A stretch of 64,000 nt of DNA from Hyphomicrobium sp. (GCA_017512425.1 JAFWGI010000005.1:62001-126000), one strand, 5' to 3'; positions 47,506 to 57,461 are shown, counted from the first letter of the stretch. The notes: generated by a model from the letters alone, not told the origin. Numbers and translations: made by a program.

Positions 47506-49194
47506 ATGACGTCACGACTTCTAGCGCGCTGCGCCATGGGCTTGGGGGCCCTCGGTGCTCTAGCGCTTACCATGCTGGCTGATCCGGCCATGGCGCTCGA
47601 TACGGCGGCCGACCTTGCGTCGAAGCCTGCGGTTTCATTCCAGGTCGCGCAGGCGACCGAGACGCCGGCACCGGAAGCACCAGCTGCTGCGCCTGCCGCC
47701 GAACCTGCTCCTGCTGCGGCTCCTGCTGCGGCTCCTGCTGCAGCTCCCGCCGCACCGGCAGCACCTGCAGCCGCAGCACCCGCCGCAGAAGCGGCCCCGG
47801 CCGCCGCGCCTGCGCCGACGCCGGACAAGGGCGACGCGGCCTTCATGTTCCTCTGCGCGATCATCGTTCTTCTGATGACGGTCCCGGGCCTCGCACTTTT
47901 CTACGGCGGCCTGGTGCGCACCAAGAACATGCTGTCCATGTTCATGCAGGTGTTCGCGACGGTCTGCCTCGTGTCGCTGCTCTGGTTCTCGTATGGCTAC
48001 TCGATGGCCTTCACGAACGGCGGCGGTATGAACGACTTCGTCGGCGGCTTCAGCAAGGCATTCCTTGCAGGCGTCGATTCGACAACTCTTGCCGGTACGT
48101 TCTCGAACGGCGTGTACATTCCAGAATACATCTACATCGTCTTCCAGATGACCTTCGCCTGCATCACCCCAGCGCTGATCCTCGGTGCTGTCGCTGAGCG
48201 CATGAAGTTTTCGGCGGTTCTTCTGTTCATGGCCCTGTGGGCCACGCTGATCTACTTCCCGATGGCCCACATGGTCTGGTACTGGGGCGGTCCGGATGCG
48301 TTCGGCAACGCTGCTAAGGCAGTCGCTGAAGCAACGGGCGAAGGTAAGGCTGCGGCTCAGGCTGCTCTCGACGGCGTACTCGCCGACGCGGGCCTTCTGT
48401 TCAAGTGGGGCGCGCTCGACTTCGCCGGTGGCACCGTCGTTCACATCAACGCCGGTATCGCAGGCCTTGCTGGTGCCTTCGTTCTCGGCAAGCGCGTTGG
48501 CTACGGCAAGGAACACATGCCGCCACACTCGCTGACGATGTGCATGATCGGCGCGGCGCTGCTGTGGTTCGGCTGGTTCGGCTTCAACGTCGGCTCGGGT
48601 CTCGAAGCCAACGGTTTTGCCGGCCTCATCATGATCAACACGTTCCTTGCTACAACTTCTGCAGCATTGTCGTGGATCATCATCGAATGGATCGTGAAGG
48701 GTAAGCCTTCGGCTCTCGGCCTCGTGTCGGGCGTCGTCGCCGGCCTCGTTGCGATCACGCCGGCTTGCGGCTTCGTCGGTGTCGGCGGCGCAATCGCCCT
48801 CGGCTTGATCGTCAGCCCGATCTGCTTCTTGTTCTGCTCAGGCATCAAGAGTGCACTCGGCTACGACGACAGCCTCGACGTCTTCGGCATCCACTGCGTT
48901 GGCGGCATCATCGGTGCTCTGGCGACCGGCATCCTGGTCGACCCGAACCTCGGTGGCGCTGGCATCCCGGACTACATCTCGAAGCCGGGTGAACTTGCAG
49001 TCGGTGCTTACGACATGGTTGCGCAGTTCACTGCGCAGGCCAAGGCCGTCGGCTTCACGCTGCTGTTCAGCGGCATCGGTTCGTTGATCCTGTTCAAGCT
49101 GGTCGACATCCTCGTCGGTCTGCGTCCTGGCACGGATCAGGAGCGCGAAGGCCTCGACATCACCGACCACGGCGAACGCGCCTACAACTACTAG
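47506..49194 (+). CDS. amtB: Ammonium transporter AmtB with Ala/Pro-rich N-terminal linker
   Basis: A 562-residue inner-membrane ammonium channel. Signal peptide about 1-30. Then an unusual linker of about 60 residues made of Ala and Pro (residues 50-110), encoded by short repeats. The 11-helix channel follows, with FYGGLVRTKNMLSMFMQ, GAVAERMKFSA, the first pore His in VVHINAGIAG and the second in IHCVGGI. The end DITDHGERAYNY is conserved in Rhizobiales, and this C terminus is where GlnK binds. Cotranscribed with glnK. Confidence 0.96.
   Translation: MTSRLLARCAMGLGALGALALTMLADPAMALDTAADLASKPAVSFQVAQATETPAPEAPAAAPAAEPAPAAAPAAAPAAAPAAPAAPAAAAPAAEAAPAAAPAPTPDKGDAAFMFLCAIIVLLMTVPGLALFYGGLVRTKNMLSMFMQVFATVCLVSLLWFSYGYSMAFTNGGGMNDFVGGFSKAFLAGVDSTTLAGTFSNGVYIPEYIYIVFQMTFACITPALILGAVAERMKFSAVLLFMALWATLIYFPMAHMVWYWGGPDAFGNAAKAVAEATGEGKAAAQAALDGVLADAGLLFKWGALDFAGGTVVHINAGIAGLAGAFVLGKRVGYGKEHMPPHSLTMCMIGAALLWFGWFGFNVGSGLEANGFAGLIMINTFLATTSAALSWIIIEWIVKGKPSALGLVSGVVAGLVAITPACGFVGVGGAIALGLIVSPICFLFCSGIKSALGYDDSLDVFGIHCVGGIIGALATGILVDPNLGGAGIPDYISKPGELAVGAYDMVAQFTAQAKAVGFTLLFSGIGSLILFKLVDILVGLRPGTDQEREGLDITDHGERAYNY
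47707..47742 (+). repeat. Three 12-bp tandem units in amtB
   Basis: GCTCCTGCTGCG occurs at 47707-47718 and 47719-47730, with a third copy (one base changed) at 47731-47742. They encode the APAA word in the linker of AmtB and are surrounded by further degenerate GCN/CCN codon runs. Because each unit is four codons, gain or loss would keep the frame. Confidence 0.8.
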
Positions 49195-49209
49195 GTTCGA
49201 GGGAGCCTT

Positions 49210-49240
49210 GTGCGGTCCCGTCCTTGCGATGGGGCCGCAC
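49210..49240 (+). terminator. Hairpin after amtB
   Basis: GTGCGGTCCC (49210-49219) pairs with GGGGCCGCAC (49231-49240) with one G-T pair. There is no T-tract, only ATCACTCTTC, so it may be a weak terminator that precedes the stronger one at 49296. Confidence 0.5.
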
Positions 49241-49295
49241 ATCACTCTTCACTTCTCCCGAGCACACGTCTTCCCCTAGATGTGCTCACGACTTC

Positions 49296-49327
49296 GCCCG
49301 GCCCACGAAGCCGGGCCATTTTTTTGA
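49296..49327 (+). terminator. Rho-independent terminator of glnK-amtB
   Basis: GCCCGGC (49296-49302) pairs with GCCGGGC (49310-49316) around CCACGAA, followed by CATTTTTTT. It lies about 100 bp after the amtB stop. Confidence 0.88.
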
Positions 49328-49331
49328 GCGC

Positions 49332-49871
49332 TCAGAAGGCGACGACGCGCGTACCGCGACGCGCGATGCGCAGCAGCTTGAGTAAATCGGCGGGCTGCAA
49401 AGCAATGCATCCTTCCGTCGGCTGATAGCCGGGGCGCGCGACGTGCATGAATATTGCGCTCCCCGCGCCGCGGCGGCGTGGCCTGATATTGTAATCAAGC
49501 ACGACGATCAGATCGTAGAGCGCATCGGCCCGCCAAAGATGTTCGGCGCTCGTGGGATACGGGTGGCGAACAGCGCGATTGTAATTGCGGTCCCTTGGGT
49601 CATCGCACCAGCCGTCGTTTGAACGGATCGCGCGGACATCGAGGGCTGTCGAGGGCCGCGATCCGCGCGACGGATTGTAGTAAACCGAAAGCAGTCGCAT
49701 CGCTGCGCGCGGCGTTGCACCGTCGCCTTCGCGTTTCAACGCGCTGATACCGCCGCGGCCGAGCGCGCAACGCATCCGGTAGGGTCCGTATACCAGAACG
49801 CCACTTGTGGCGCTGGCGCTCAGCCGTCTCACGATGAGTTGACGGGTATTGTGCAGCGCCCTTGTTGACAT
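49332..49871 (-). CDS. L,D-transpeptidase family (YkuD-type) protein
   Basis: A 179-residue protein. The YkuD active-site signature is seen as FMHVARPGYQPTEGCIAL, with the catalytic Cys preceded by Gly and a His about 12 residues upstream. The usual SHGC reads TEGC, a variant common in Rhizobiales. No clear signal peptide, but the basic N terminus could anchor. Family members form 3-3 peptidoglycan cross-links or attach proteins to the wall. It converges on the amtB terminator. Confidence 0.83.
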   Translation of the reverse strand: MSTRALHNTRQLIVRRLSASATSGVLVYGPYRMRCALGRGGISALKREGDGATPRAAMRLLSVYYNPSRGSRPSTALDVRAIRSNDGWCDDPRDRNYNRAVRHPYPTSAEHLWRADALYDLIVVLDYNIRPRRRGAGSAIFMHVARPGYQPTEGCIALQPADLLKLLRIARRGTRVVAF

Positions 49872-50005
49872 CTGAAAGCGGGAAATCCTCTTGTCTGATA
49901 GCCGGTGGAGCCTATGTTGCCAGAGTGCGGCATGCTAGACCGCACCGCGGCTGAAGAAACAAGAACAGCGCCAACCGACCACTAGCCATCCGGGAGCTAC
50001 AATCC

Positions 50006-50692
50006 ATGAGCACGGCCCGTAAGGTGCTTCTCGTCGATGACGACGAGGATCTGCGCACCTCACTCAAGGATCAGCTCGTACTGCATGATGAATTCGACGT
50101 TTCGGAAGCCAACACAGCCTCGAAAGGCATGGAGGCTGCGAAGTCTGGCCGTTTCGATCTCGTTGTCTTTGACGTCGGCCTGCCTGACATGGACGGCCGC
50201 GAAGCCGTAAAGATGCTCCGCAAAGGCGGATTTAAGACGCCGATCGTCATGCTGACAGGCAACACGTCGGACGCAGATCAGATTCTCGGTCTAGATGCGG
50301 GCGCAAACGATTACGTTCTGAAGCCCTTTAAATTCGCGGTCCTGCTCGCCCGCATTCGCGCGCAATTGCGCCAGCACGAGCAAAGTGAAGACGCGGTTTT
50401 CGCAATCGGGCCCTATACCTTCAAGCCGGCCTCTAAGCTGCTCGTCGACAGCGCCGGCGCGAAAATCCGTCTTACCGAGAAAGAGACATCAATCCTGAAG
50501 TATCTCTATCGCTCGGGCGACAAGGTCGTCTCGCGCGATACGCTGCTGCACGAAGTCTGGGGCTACAACGCCGGTGTCACCACGCACACACTCGAGACGC
50601 ATATTTATCGCTTGCGTCAGAAAATCGAAAAAGACCCGTCAAATGCTGAGCTTTTGATCACTGAAAGCGGCGGTTACAAACTTGCGCCGTAA
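50006..50692 (+). CDS. OmpR-family response regulator, CenR-like
   Basis: A 228-residue two-component regulator. The receiver domain contains VLLVDDDEDL, the phosphoacceptor Asp in LVVFDVGLPDMDG (about residue 56) and the Lys in YVLKPFKFAVLLARI. The C-terminal winged helix (ETSILKYLYRSGDKVVSRDT and THTLETHIYRLRQKIEKDPS) binds DNA. The sequence between the domains (QHEQSEDAVFAIGPYTFKPA) is characteristic of CenR, a regulator needed for envelope integrity in Caulobacter and Rhizobiales. No sensor kinase gene is adjacent. Confidence 0.9.
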   Translation: MSTARKVLLVDDDEDLRTSLKDQLVLHDEFDVSEANTASKGMEAAKSGRFDLVVFDVGLPDMDGREAVKMLRKGGFKTPIVMLTGNTSDADQILGLDAGANDYVLKPFKFAVLLARIRAQLRQHEQSEDAVFAIGPYTFKPASKLLVDSAGAKIRLTEKETSILKYLYRSGDKVVSRDTLLHEVWGYNAGVTTHTLETHIYRLRQKIEKDPSNAELLITESGGYKLAP

Positions 50693-50928
50693 AATGCTGC
50701 GCGTATAGTTGTGCACTGTCGCTAAAGTTGTCCAAGCGTATCCCCAGGGTGTCCACACCCCGGGTAGACCGAGCCGCCACGATGTGGTGAGTACCACTTG
50801 GAACCCGTGCCGCCGTTCATCGCGTGCACTCCCAAGTTAGCGCCGCGTTTCGGCGCCAAGTCCCAGACGTTGTATCCGTCGCGTTCCAGTATCTCGTTCC
50901 CTGTACATTCGATGTGGAGTCGCGACCG

Positions 50929-51462
50929 ATGGCTATGGATGCCCTCGTCAAACCGTTTTTGGCCTTGCCCTTGTTTCAGGGTTTGCAGCCATTGCAGTTG
51001 ACGGAAATTGTACGCCGCGCAGACCGCATCATTTATCGCCCTGGCGACATCATCATCGCCGAAGATCAGATCGGCGAAGCGGCCATCATCATTGTCTCTG
51101 GCGACGCCGTGCGCATCAACACGCAAGAGCCGGGCGCAGCAGCCGAGGCTATCCCCGAAGGATCAATGATCAGCGAACTCGCAATGCTGGTCGAGACGAT
51201 CCACACCGCGACGATACTCGCGCGAACAACGGTCAAAGCGCTGCGGATCACACGCGAAGAAATGCACGAAGCAATGGCCGACGACCCGAAGCTCGCCGAC
51301 CATCTGACGCAAAAAATCACTGAACGCCTGCTAAAAACGGCGCATGAACTGCGTGCTGTCGATCGGGCGCTCGCTGATCTTGCCGCTTTTGAACTCGCGC
51401 CTGCGCATTTTACGAAACCGCAGATACCACAGCGCGATTACGCGCCGTTGCCGCTCCATTGA
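50929..51462 (+). CDS. Cyclic-nucleotide-binding-fold protein
   Basis: A 177-residue protein consisting almost only of a CRP-type ligand domain: LFQGLQPLQLTEIVRRADRI, then YRPGDIIIAEDQIGEAAIII and a GSMISELAML segment, but no HTH. The ATG at 50929 is chosen because GGAG lies 9 bases upstream. In the phosphate-binding cassette the canonical Arg after the helix is replaced (HTAT), so cAMP may not bind in the usual way. Likely a sensor or partner rather than a transcription factor. Confidence 0.78.
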   Translation: MAMDALVKPFLALPLFQGLQPLQLTEIVRRADRIIYRPGDIIIAEDQIGEAAIIIVSGDAVRINTQEPGAAAEAIPEGSMISELAMLVETIHTATILARTTVKALRITREEMHEAMADDPKLADHLTQKITERLLKTAHELRAVDRALADLAAFELAPAHFTKPQIPQRDYAPLPLH

Positions 51463-51857
51463 CGCCACGCAGCCAGCGCTTGGGAATATTTATCAACCGC
51501 TGTGCAACCGTAAGCGGTCGCGGATCACTTGCTACACGTCGATGGAATAGATTCGATTTCAAGGGGCTGAAAAGGGTGCGCCCAGCTCCGGGGGGAGGAG
51601 CTGGGCGCTATTTGCGCTTGTCGCGCTCGGTATCGGGAGGGAAGCCGATACCAGAGATGGCGTCTTCGGTTAGACGGGGGGCACTACCGAATACAGGGTG
51701 ACGCCACCTGCATAAGCAGTAGTTAAGCGCAGAAACGGTATTTTCAATAGGGGTTGCATGGACCGATCACGAAAACGTGATCAGTTATTCAACTTTATCC
51801 CCAGGCATGCACTTGCGTGCTACCAGTCCGCCACAGTCTGATTTGCGCCGCAACACG
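51463..51857. other. Structured 395-bp gene-free region (possible terminator or small RNA)
   Basis: Two strong hairpins occur in a row. GCGCCCAGCTCC (51578-51589) pairs perfectly with GGAGCTGGGCGC (51597-51608) and is followed by TATTTG. GGTATCGG (51629-51636) pairs with CCGATACC (51645-51652). The first may terminate the cyclic-nucleotide-fold gene. The spacing and lack of coding signal suggest that the region could also make a small RNA. No convincing protein frame is seen. Confidence 0.5.
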
Positions 51858-52706
51858 CTATTGCGGTGTGCTCAGGCGGTTTCCAAGCTGCTGAATCTTA
51901 AACATTTTTTCGTCGATTTTATCGGTCAATTCGACGTCCGAGACCTGGACGCGCGTATCCAGCCCCTGTGCGTCACTTGTTACCCATTCTTTCAATTCGA
52001 GAGCGGGTTTGGTGGCGAGAAAGATTTTAATGCGACCGGGCGTGTCGGGGCTTTTGTCCTGAATTGCCAATACGATGAGGTCTTCGGCCTGTTGAACTTC
52101 CATGATCCGGGCATCACGCAGCAAATCGACGTCCTTGCGTAGCAAAAGCCGGAACGGCGTTTGGTCAAGCGCAACACGATCTTCGTTGTTCAAGTCCAAA
52201 TCTTGAATTGCCAAGTATTCGCCGTCCGAAATGATGATTTGCTTGGACGGCAACGCATAGTCGAATCTGAATTTGCCCGGCCGTTTCACAAAAAACTTGC
52301 CCTTGAGCTTCTTGTTGTCGGCGCCCGTCTGAACGAACGCGCCTTGTAGGCCGTTGAGCTTGGCGAAATAGCCGCTGACGGTCTTCACGAGCTCCGTCTG
52401 CTTTTCATCGAGAGCGATGCCCGTCGTGCCGTTTGCCGGCGCGACTTCCTGCGACCAGCCGCCGTCGGCCTTGCCTGCAGGCGCTTGAGCCGCCCCAGCA
52501 GCGGCTGCGGGTGGGGTAGCGGGGGGCGTGCCGGGCGCCGCCGCAGGGGCCGCTCCAGGCGCCGGAGCGGCAGCCGGGGCCGCTGCCTGAGCAGCGGCGG
52601 GTTTGGCATCTTGCGGCTTCGCGTCCTGGGCGAATGCTGCCGTCGATAGTCCGAGAAGTGCGAGCGAAATCAATCCACGGCCAAGCGCTGTCATCGTCAG
52701 TCCCAT
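51858..52706 (-). CDS. LolA-type outer-membrane lipoprotein carrier with long Ala/Pro linker
   Basis: A 282-residue periplasmic chaperone that shuttles lipoproteins to the outer membrane. Signal peptide about 1-26 (cut after AFA). An Ala/Pro-rich linker of about 60 residues follows (28-90), then the LolA fold (VSGYFAKLNGLQGAFVQTGA, KGKFFVKRPGKFRFDYALPS, DQTPFRLLLRKDVDLLRDAR). Such linkers are not part of the Escherichia LolA. It lies 183 bp after ftsK on the same strand, as in other Rhizobiales. Confidence 0.88.
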   Translation of the reverse strand: MGLTMTALGRGLISLALLGLSTAAFAQDAKPQDAKPAAAQAAAPAAAPAPGAAPAAAPGTPPATPPAAAAGAAQAPAGKADGGWSQEVAPANGTTGIALDEKQTELVKTVSGYFAKLNGLQGAFVQTGADNKKLKGKFFVKRPGKFRFDYALPSKQIIISDGEYLAIQDLDLNNEDRVALDQTPFRLLLRKDVDLLRDARIMEVQQAEDLIVLAIQDKSPDTPGRIKIFLATKPALELKEWVTSDAQGLDTRVQVSDVELTDKIDEKMFKIQQLGNRLSTPQ

Positions 52707-52889
52707 TCATCCCCCAAAGCCTGGCCATCCGAGGCTCGCTGCCCGGATCCGGGCGAAGCACCCCGTGTTTCGTCAAAAATTGCGACGAGAGAGGGGCATA
52801 ATCTCGCGGTGAGGGCATAGTTCAGCCCGCACGGATGCGCAAGTTGCTGCGGTGCGCGGCGCACATGTCATCGCGCCACTTGTGTCCGA

Positions 52890-55562
52890 TTAGGCCGCGT
52901 CGGCGTTGCCGTTTGCGGCCATCACGCCAGGCACCAGAATATCGCGCTTGCCGACGGCGTTCGCCGCCGAGACAAGGCCTTCGCGTTCCATGCGCTCGAT
53001 GATGTCCGCGGCGCGATTGTAGCCGATCGACAGGCGCCGCTGGATGTAGCTCGTGGACGCCTTGCGATCGCGCAGCACAATTGCGACGGCCCGATCATAG
53101 AGATCGCCTTCGCTGACGTTGCGTTCGCCGCTCGCAATCGTCTCGGAGACAGTCACGTCGCCAATCCCATCGACGTAGTTTGGCGGACCTTGACGGCGCA
53201 GCGCGTCGGCAATGGCTTCAACCTCTTCATCCGATACGAACGCGCCGTGCACGCGAACGATCTGACCTGATCCGCCCGAGAACAGCATGTCGCCCTGTCC
53301 GAGCAACTGCTCTGCGCCCTGCTCATTCAAAATCGTGCGGCTGTCGATCTTGGACGTCACCTTGAACGAAATGCGCGTCGGGAAGTTGGCCTTGATCGTA
53401 CCGGTGATCACATCGACCGACGGACGCTGGGTCGCCATGATCAAATGAATGCCGGCCGCACGCGCCATCTGCGCAAGTCGCTGCACGACGACTTCGACGT
53501 CCTTGCCCGCGACGCTCATCAAGTCCGCGAATTCATCAACGACGATGACGATGTGCGGCAGCGGTTCGAGATCCATCTTCTGTTTCTCGAAGACAGCCTG
53601 ACCCGAACGATCGAAGCCCGTCTGCACCGTACGCGATAGCATTTCGCCGCGCTTCTTGGCATTGCGCACGCGATTGTTGAACATCTCGATGTTGCGCACC
53701 GACAGCGACGCCATGCGCTTGTAGCGCTCTTCCATTTCGCCGACCGCCCAGTTGAGTGCAGCGACGGCTTTGTGCGGATCGGTGACGACCGGCGTCAGCA
53801 GATGTGGAATGCCATTGTAAACCGACAGCTCAAGCATCTTCGGATCGATCAACAGCAAGCGGCAATCTTCAGGCGCGTGGCGATAGAGCAGCGACAACAC
53901 CATCGCATTGACGCCGACCGACTTGCCCGATCCGGTCGTACCAGCGACGAGCAGATGCGGCATGCGCGCCAGGTCGGCGACAATCGGTTCGCCGCCGATC
54001 GACTTGCCGAGCGCAAGCGGCAACGCGTGCGCGCTGGTTTTGTAGACATCGGCTTCGAAAATTTCGCGCAGCAATACCGGCTCGCGCCGCACGTTCGGCA
54101 ACTCAAGGCCGATGGCGTTGCGGCCCGGAACGACGGCGGCACGAACGCTCGCAACGCTCATCGAGCGCGCAATGTCGTCGGCAAGACCGATGACGCGCGA
54201 CGACTTCGTGCCGCGCGCGGGTTCGAGTTCGTACAGCGTCACGACGGGACCCGGTTTGATGTCCTTGACTTCGCCTTTGACGCCGAAATCAGCAAGCACG
54301 TCTTCGAGCAGACGCGCGTTGCCGCGCATCGCCGTTTGCGTGAATTCGGGTCCGGGCTTTGCCGCGGTCGCGCGCTTCAACAAATTCAACGATGGCCGCT
54401 GCCAGCCGGGATCGGCCGCGCGGAACGGAAGGCCCGTTGCGAGATTGGTCGCAGCAGGCGGTACTTTGGCTTTAGCCGCAGCCGGCTGAGCTTTGCGCGG
54501 CGGCGGTTGTGCGTGGCCTTGAGCGTCGGTGCCGCCTGGCGCAAAACGCGCGGCGATTGCGCGGCTCGCCGCATCAGTCGATGCATCAAAGCCCGGCTCG
54601 CGCATCATCGGTTCGTCACCGCGGTTTGGGATCACGTTGAAATCGAACGATGCATAGGTGTCAGCGTTCGCACGGCCAAACGCATCCTGCGGCGGGACGG
54701 CGGCGAAGGTGTTGGCGTGGGCGTAGGTGCCAGCCGGCATCCGCATGTGCTGCGGTACGACGGCATCCATCGGGCCGCCGCGATCGTCGGCATTGCGTTG
54801 CCCGAACGGCCACCAACGGCGCGCCGCCTTCGGCGGACGCATGCCCTGCGTGTTGTCGAACGCGCCGGCGCCATTGTCGTCCGTGAAGTGATGATCATGC
54901 GCTGGCTGCTGGCGCGCATAGAGTGCGTCGCCATCCATCGCGGCATGCGCCACGCGCGTTGCGCCAGCCAAAATAGACCGTGTCGTTGCCTCGAGATCAA
55001 GCCCGATGCTTTTCGCAAAAGCCGTGACTGCACCGGCGAGCAACGTCACTGCGGCCGCAAGGCCTGCGCGATCCGTATTGATAAACGCGAACAGCCGCGA
55101 CGTCAGATTATACAGGCCATCACCCAACACGCCGCCAAGACCATGATGCAGCGGCCAGGCAGCGGGATCCGGGAAAGCCGACAGCGCGCCGGCGACTGCG
55201 AGAATGGCGAGCGGATAAAATCCGGCCTTCGTTCGCGGCGTCGAGATGCGGCTGTCGCGCATCAATTCCAGCGTCCATATCACCGGCGCGACGAGCGCGA
55301 TCACCGCCGAGAAGCCGAGCGTTTGCAAAAGCAGATCCGCGAGAATGGCGCCAAGCGGCCCCATCCAGTTTTGTGCGGCGGACGTCGTCGCGTGCGTCAG
55401 GCTCGGATCGGTGTACGACCACGACAGGAGGCTCAGCCAGACCACGCCAACAAACGCCAGGAGACAACCGCCTCCAAAGCGTGCAAGCCAGCCCAAAAGC
55501 CGGTCCTCCAGTGACTGCGGTAACAGCCGCTGCGGATCGATGCCTCGCGTATCGAGCGACAT
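52890..55562 (-). CDS. ftsK: DNA translocase FtsK
   Basis: A 890-residue septal DNA pump that coordinates chromosome segregation with division. Four transmembrane segments fall within about residues 25-200, followed by a poorly conserved linker. The RecA-like motor has the Walker [17 protein letters not shown] (near 535-550) and the Walker [13 protein letters not shown]. The gamma winged helix ([20 protein letters not shown]) at the C terminus reads KOPS sites. Length is normal. It is 18 bp after the aminotransferase gene and followed by lolA. Confidence 0.97.
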   Translation of the reverse strand: MSLDTRGIDPQRLLPQSLEDRLLGWLARFGGGCLLAFVGVVWLSLLSWSYTDPSLTHATTSAAQNWMGPLGAILADLLLQTLGFSAVIALVAPVIWTLELMRDSRISTPRTKAGFYPLAILAVAGALSAFPDPAAWPLHHGLGGVLGDGLYNLTSRLFAFINTDRAGLAAAVTLLAGAVTAFAKSIGLDLEATTRSILAGATRVAHAAMDGDALYARQQPAHDHHFTDDNGAGAFDNTQGMRPPKAARRWWPFGQRNADDRGGPMDAVVPQHMRMPAGTYAHANTFAAVPPQDAFGRANADTYASFDFNVIPNRGDEPMMREPGFDASTDAASRAIAARFAPGGTDAQGHAQPPPRKAQPAAAKAKVPPAATNLATGLPFRAADPGWQRPSLNLLKRATAAKPGPEFTQTAMRGNARLLEDVLADFGVKGEVKDIKPGPVVTLYELEPARGTKSSRVIGLADDIARSMSVASVRAAVVPGRNAIGLELPNVRREPVLLREIFEADVYKTSAHALPLALGKSIGGEPIVADLARMPHLLVAGTTGSGKSVGVNAMVLSLLYRHAPEDCRLLLIDPKMLELSVYNGIPHLLTPVVTDPHKAVAALNWAVGEMEERYKRMASLSVRNIEMFNNRVRNAKKRGEMLSRTVQTGFDRSGQAVFEKQKMDLEPLPHIVIVVDEFADLMSVAGKDVEVVVQRLAQMARAAGIHLIMATQRPSVDVITGTIKANFPTRISFKVTSKIDSRTILNEQGAEQLLGQGDMLFSGGSGQIVRVHGAFVSDEEVEAIADALRRQGPPNYVDGIGDVTVSETIASGERNVSEGDLYDRAVAIVLRDRKASTSYIQRRLSIGYNRAADIIERMEREGLVSAANAVGKRDILVPGVMAANGNADAA

Positions 55563-55580
55563 CAGCGCGAACGAACTCTC

Positions 55581-56804
55581 TCAACTCAGAACTGCAACCA
55601 AGCGTTCGAGCGCTTCCCGGATCGTCGCGGGGTCTTGAACCAGAGCTACGCGCACAAAATTGGCGCCGGGATTGGTTCCGTCACGACCGGTCTGGGCCAG
55701 GAAAGCCCCCGGTATGACCTTGACGCCCATACGTTTCCATAACGTTACTGTTGCGTCACTCCCGCCGCCAAACTGGCTCATATCGAGCCAAAGACAGAAG
55801 CCGCCATCAGGGCGCCGGTAGCCGTAGCGGTCGCCTAGAACGGCATCGGCTATTCCGAACTTTTCGCGGTACTGCGCGCGTGCCGCTTCGACATGGGCTT
55901 CATCGCGCCATGCTGCAGCGGAGGCGTGCTGCACCGGACCCGGCACCGTCGGCGCGCACATGTTACGGATTTCTGAATAGGCATCGAGAAAGGCAGGATC
56001 GCCCGCCGCAAAGCCGGACCGCAATCCTGGCAGGTTCGACCGCTTCGACAGCGAGTTGAAAACGACAAGGTTGCGGAAGCGCTCCGGCGCGCCGGCTGCC
56101 ACCTCAAGACCACCCACCGGCGCCGCGCCCGTGTAAATTTCTGAGTAACACTCGTCGAGAAACAGCATGAAGTCGTGCGCACGGGCGAGCGTCAGCGCTT
56201 TCAGGATGTACGCGCGGCTCGCGACCGTGCCTTGCGGGTTCGACGGCGAATTGATGAACAGCGCGCACGTCCGCGCTAGCAGCGCCGTGTCACGCGCCAA
56301 GTCGTCAAGATCTGGAAGGAAGCCGGTCGCCGCAGTCGCATTGAGATAGACCGCTTCGGCGCCCACGCCGAGCGCACCCGCGACGTACGCCGAATAGTAC
56401 GGGTTACACATCAGGATCGCAGGCCGGCCTTCAACCGCCTTGCGACCGACTGCCGGAATGCATGCGAAGAACAATCCTTCCCGCGATCCATTGAGCGCGA
56501 CAATCTCTATAGCGGGATCGACCGCGCCGGTGAGTGCGTAGCGCCGCGACAGCCAACCCGAGATCGCGCCGCGCAGGTCGTCTGAGCCGCGGATCGGCGG
56601 ATATTTGCCGTAGAGTGCCGCCGCCTCATCGAGTTTTGCGACGATGAAGTTCGGCATCGCTTCGCGCGGCTCGCCAATCGTCAACTCGATGGGCTTTGTA
56701 TGGCCGGGCTCAATGCCATTGAGCAAGCGGCGCAGTTGCGTGAACGGCGATACGATCGCGCCGGACGTCAGAGAGTGCAGAGTGTGGTTCGTGATTGCCG
56801 TCAT
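55581..56804 (-). CDS. PLP-dependent class I/II aminotransferase, DapC-like
   Basis: A 407-residue aminotransferase. The PLP-binding Lys is in FNSLSKRSNLPGLRSGF. The Asp/Asn residues that hold the cofactor are in NSPSNPQG and LDECYSEI. In Rhizobiales this gene next to ftsK is usually annotated as succinyl-diaminopimelate aminotransferase, which would complete DAP synthesis with dapB, dapF and asd. The substrate cannot be read from sequence alone, so another amino acid specificity is possible. Confidence 0.85.
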   Translation of the reverse strand: MTAITNHTLHSLTSGAIVSPFTQLRRLLNGIEPGHTKPIELTIGEPREAMPNFIVAKLDEAAALYGKYPPIRGSDDLRGAISGWLSRRYALTGAVDPAIEIVALNGSREGLFFACIPAVGRKAVEGRPAILMCNPYYSAYVAGALGVGAEAVYLNATAATGFLPDLDDLARDTALLARTCALFINSPSNPQGTVASRAYILKALTLARAHDFMLFLDECYSEIYTGAAPVGGLEVAAGAPERFRNLVVFNSLSKRSNLPGLRSGFAAGDPAFLDAYSEIRNMCAPTVPGPVQHASAAAWRDEAHVEAARAQYREKFGIADAVLGDRYGYRRPDGGFCLWLDMSQFGGGSDATVTLWKRMGVKVIPGAFLAQTGRDGTNPGANFVRVALVQDPATIREALERLVAVLS

Positions 56805-56883
56805 GTGGCGCCGCCCTGGTCGATTGCGCGGCTAGCGATACCGAGATTGCTGGCAGCCGTCTACGAAGCGGCGGCTTCGCAAC

Positions 56884-56914
56884 AAAAATGGACCCACCAA
56901 GCTGGCAGGTCCAT
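56884..56914 (-). terminator. Rho-independent terminator of the GlsB-family gene
   Basis: On the minus strand ATGGACC and GGTCCAT (56908-56914 with 56888-56894 on the plus strand) enclose a 13-base loop and are followed by TTTTTG. It lies about 27 bp after the stop of the small gene at 56941. Confidence 0.85.
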
Positions 56915-56940
56915 CTCAATTCCAAATCGGCTTGACGACG

Positions 56941-57195
56941 CTACGCGCGGCGCAAGACGCCGATCAGCACGAGTAGAATGACCGCGCCGATGGTCGCCGA
57001 GATGATCGACCCGACCAAATCACCACCTGTGAACAGACCAAGCTGCGGCAGCAGCCAGCCGCCGAGAAAAGCGCCAACGATACCGACGACGATATTGCCA
57101 ACGAGTCCGAACCCATACCCTTTGACGATCAATCCGGCGAGAAAGCCAGCGATCGCACCGATGACGAGCAGAATGATGAGTGCTTCTAATCCCAT
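56941..57195 (-). CDS. GlsB/YeaQ/YmgE-family stress membrane protein
   Basis: An 84-residue protein of the transglycosylase-associated family. Three hydrophobic segments and the Gly-rich repeats (GAIAGFLAGLIVKGYGFGLV, GNIVVGIVGAFLGGWLLPQL) are characteristic. It acts in the inner membrane and is often induced by envelope or acid stress. A terminator follows immediately. No partner gene is adjacent. Confidence 0.92.
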   Translation of the reverse strand: MGLEALIILLVIGAIAGFLAGLIVKGYGFGLVGNIVVGIVGAFLGGWLLPQLGLFTGGDLVGSIISATIGAVILLVLIGVLRRA

Positions 57196-57401
57196 AGTCC
57201 CCTCCTGTGTGTCTTTACGACTTCATCTCGAAGGTTTGGGCTGAGCGTTTGATCGGCATCGAGCGCATCGAGCCGGTCAAAAAAGGTGCTGCAGCGCCAT
57301 TCCCCTAACGCCTAAGCGAAATGCACGATCACGTCACAAGTTCCGCAGCGAACCGAATCGCCGCTGCGATCACGATACGCCTGGCGGCGCGCGATACAAC
57401 G

Positions 57402-57431
57402 AAAAAGCCGGTCCCTTTCGAGGACCGGCTT
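57402..57431 (-). terminator. Rho-independent terminator of the CHAP-like gene
   Basis: AAGCCGGTCC and GGACCGGCTT form a 10-bp stem around a short loop. On the minus strand it is followed by TTTTTC. It lies about 30 bp after the stop of the gene at 57462. Confidence 0.88.
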
Positions 57432-57461
57432 GCGAAACACATCTGAACGATGATCTGAGCG

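Noticed and set aside
51459..51701. Plus-strand 80-residue frame before lolA
   Set aside because: It runs through two strong hairpins and has no coding character or ribosome site.
53772..55514. Plus-strand 580-residue frame antisense to ftsK
   Set aside because: Arg- and Ala-rich translation without motifs, lying entirely within a well-supported ftsK gene. It is a codon-bias shadow.
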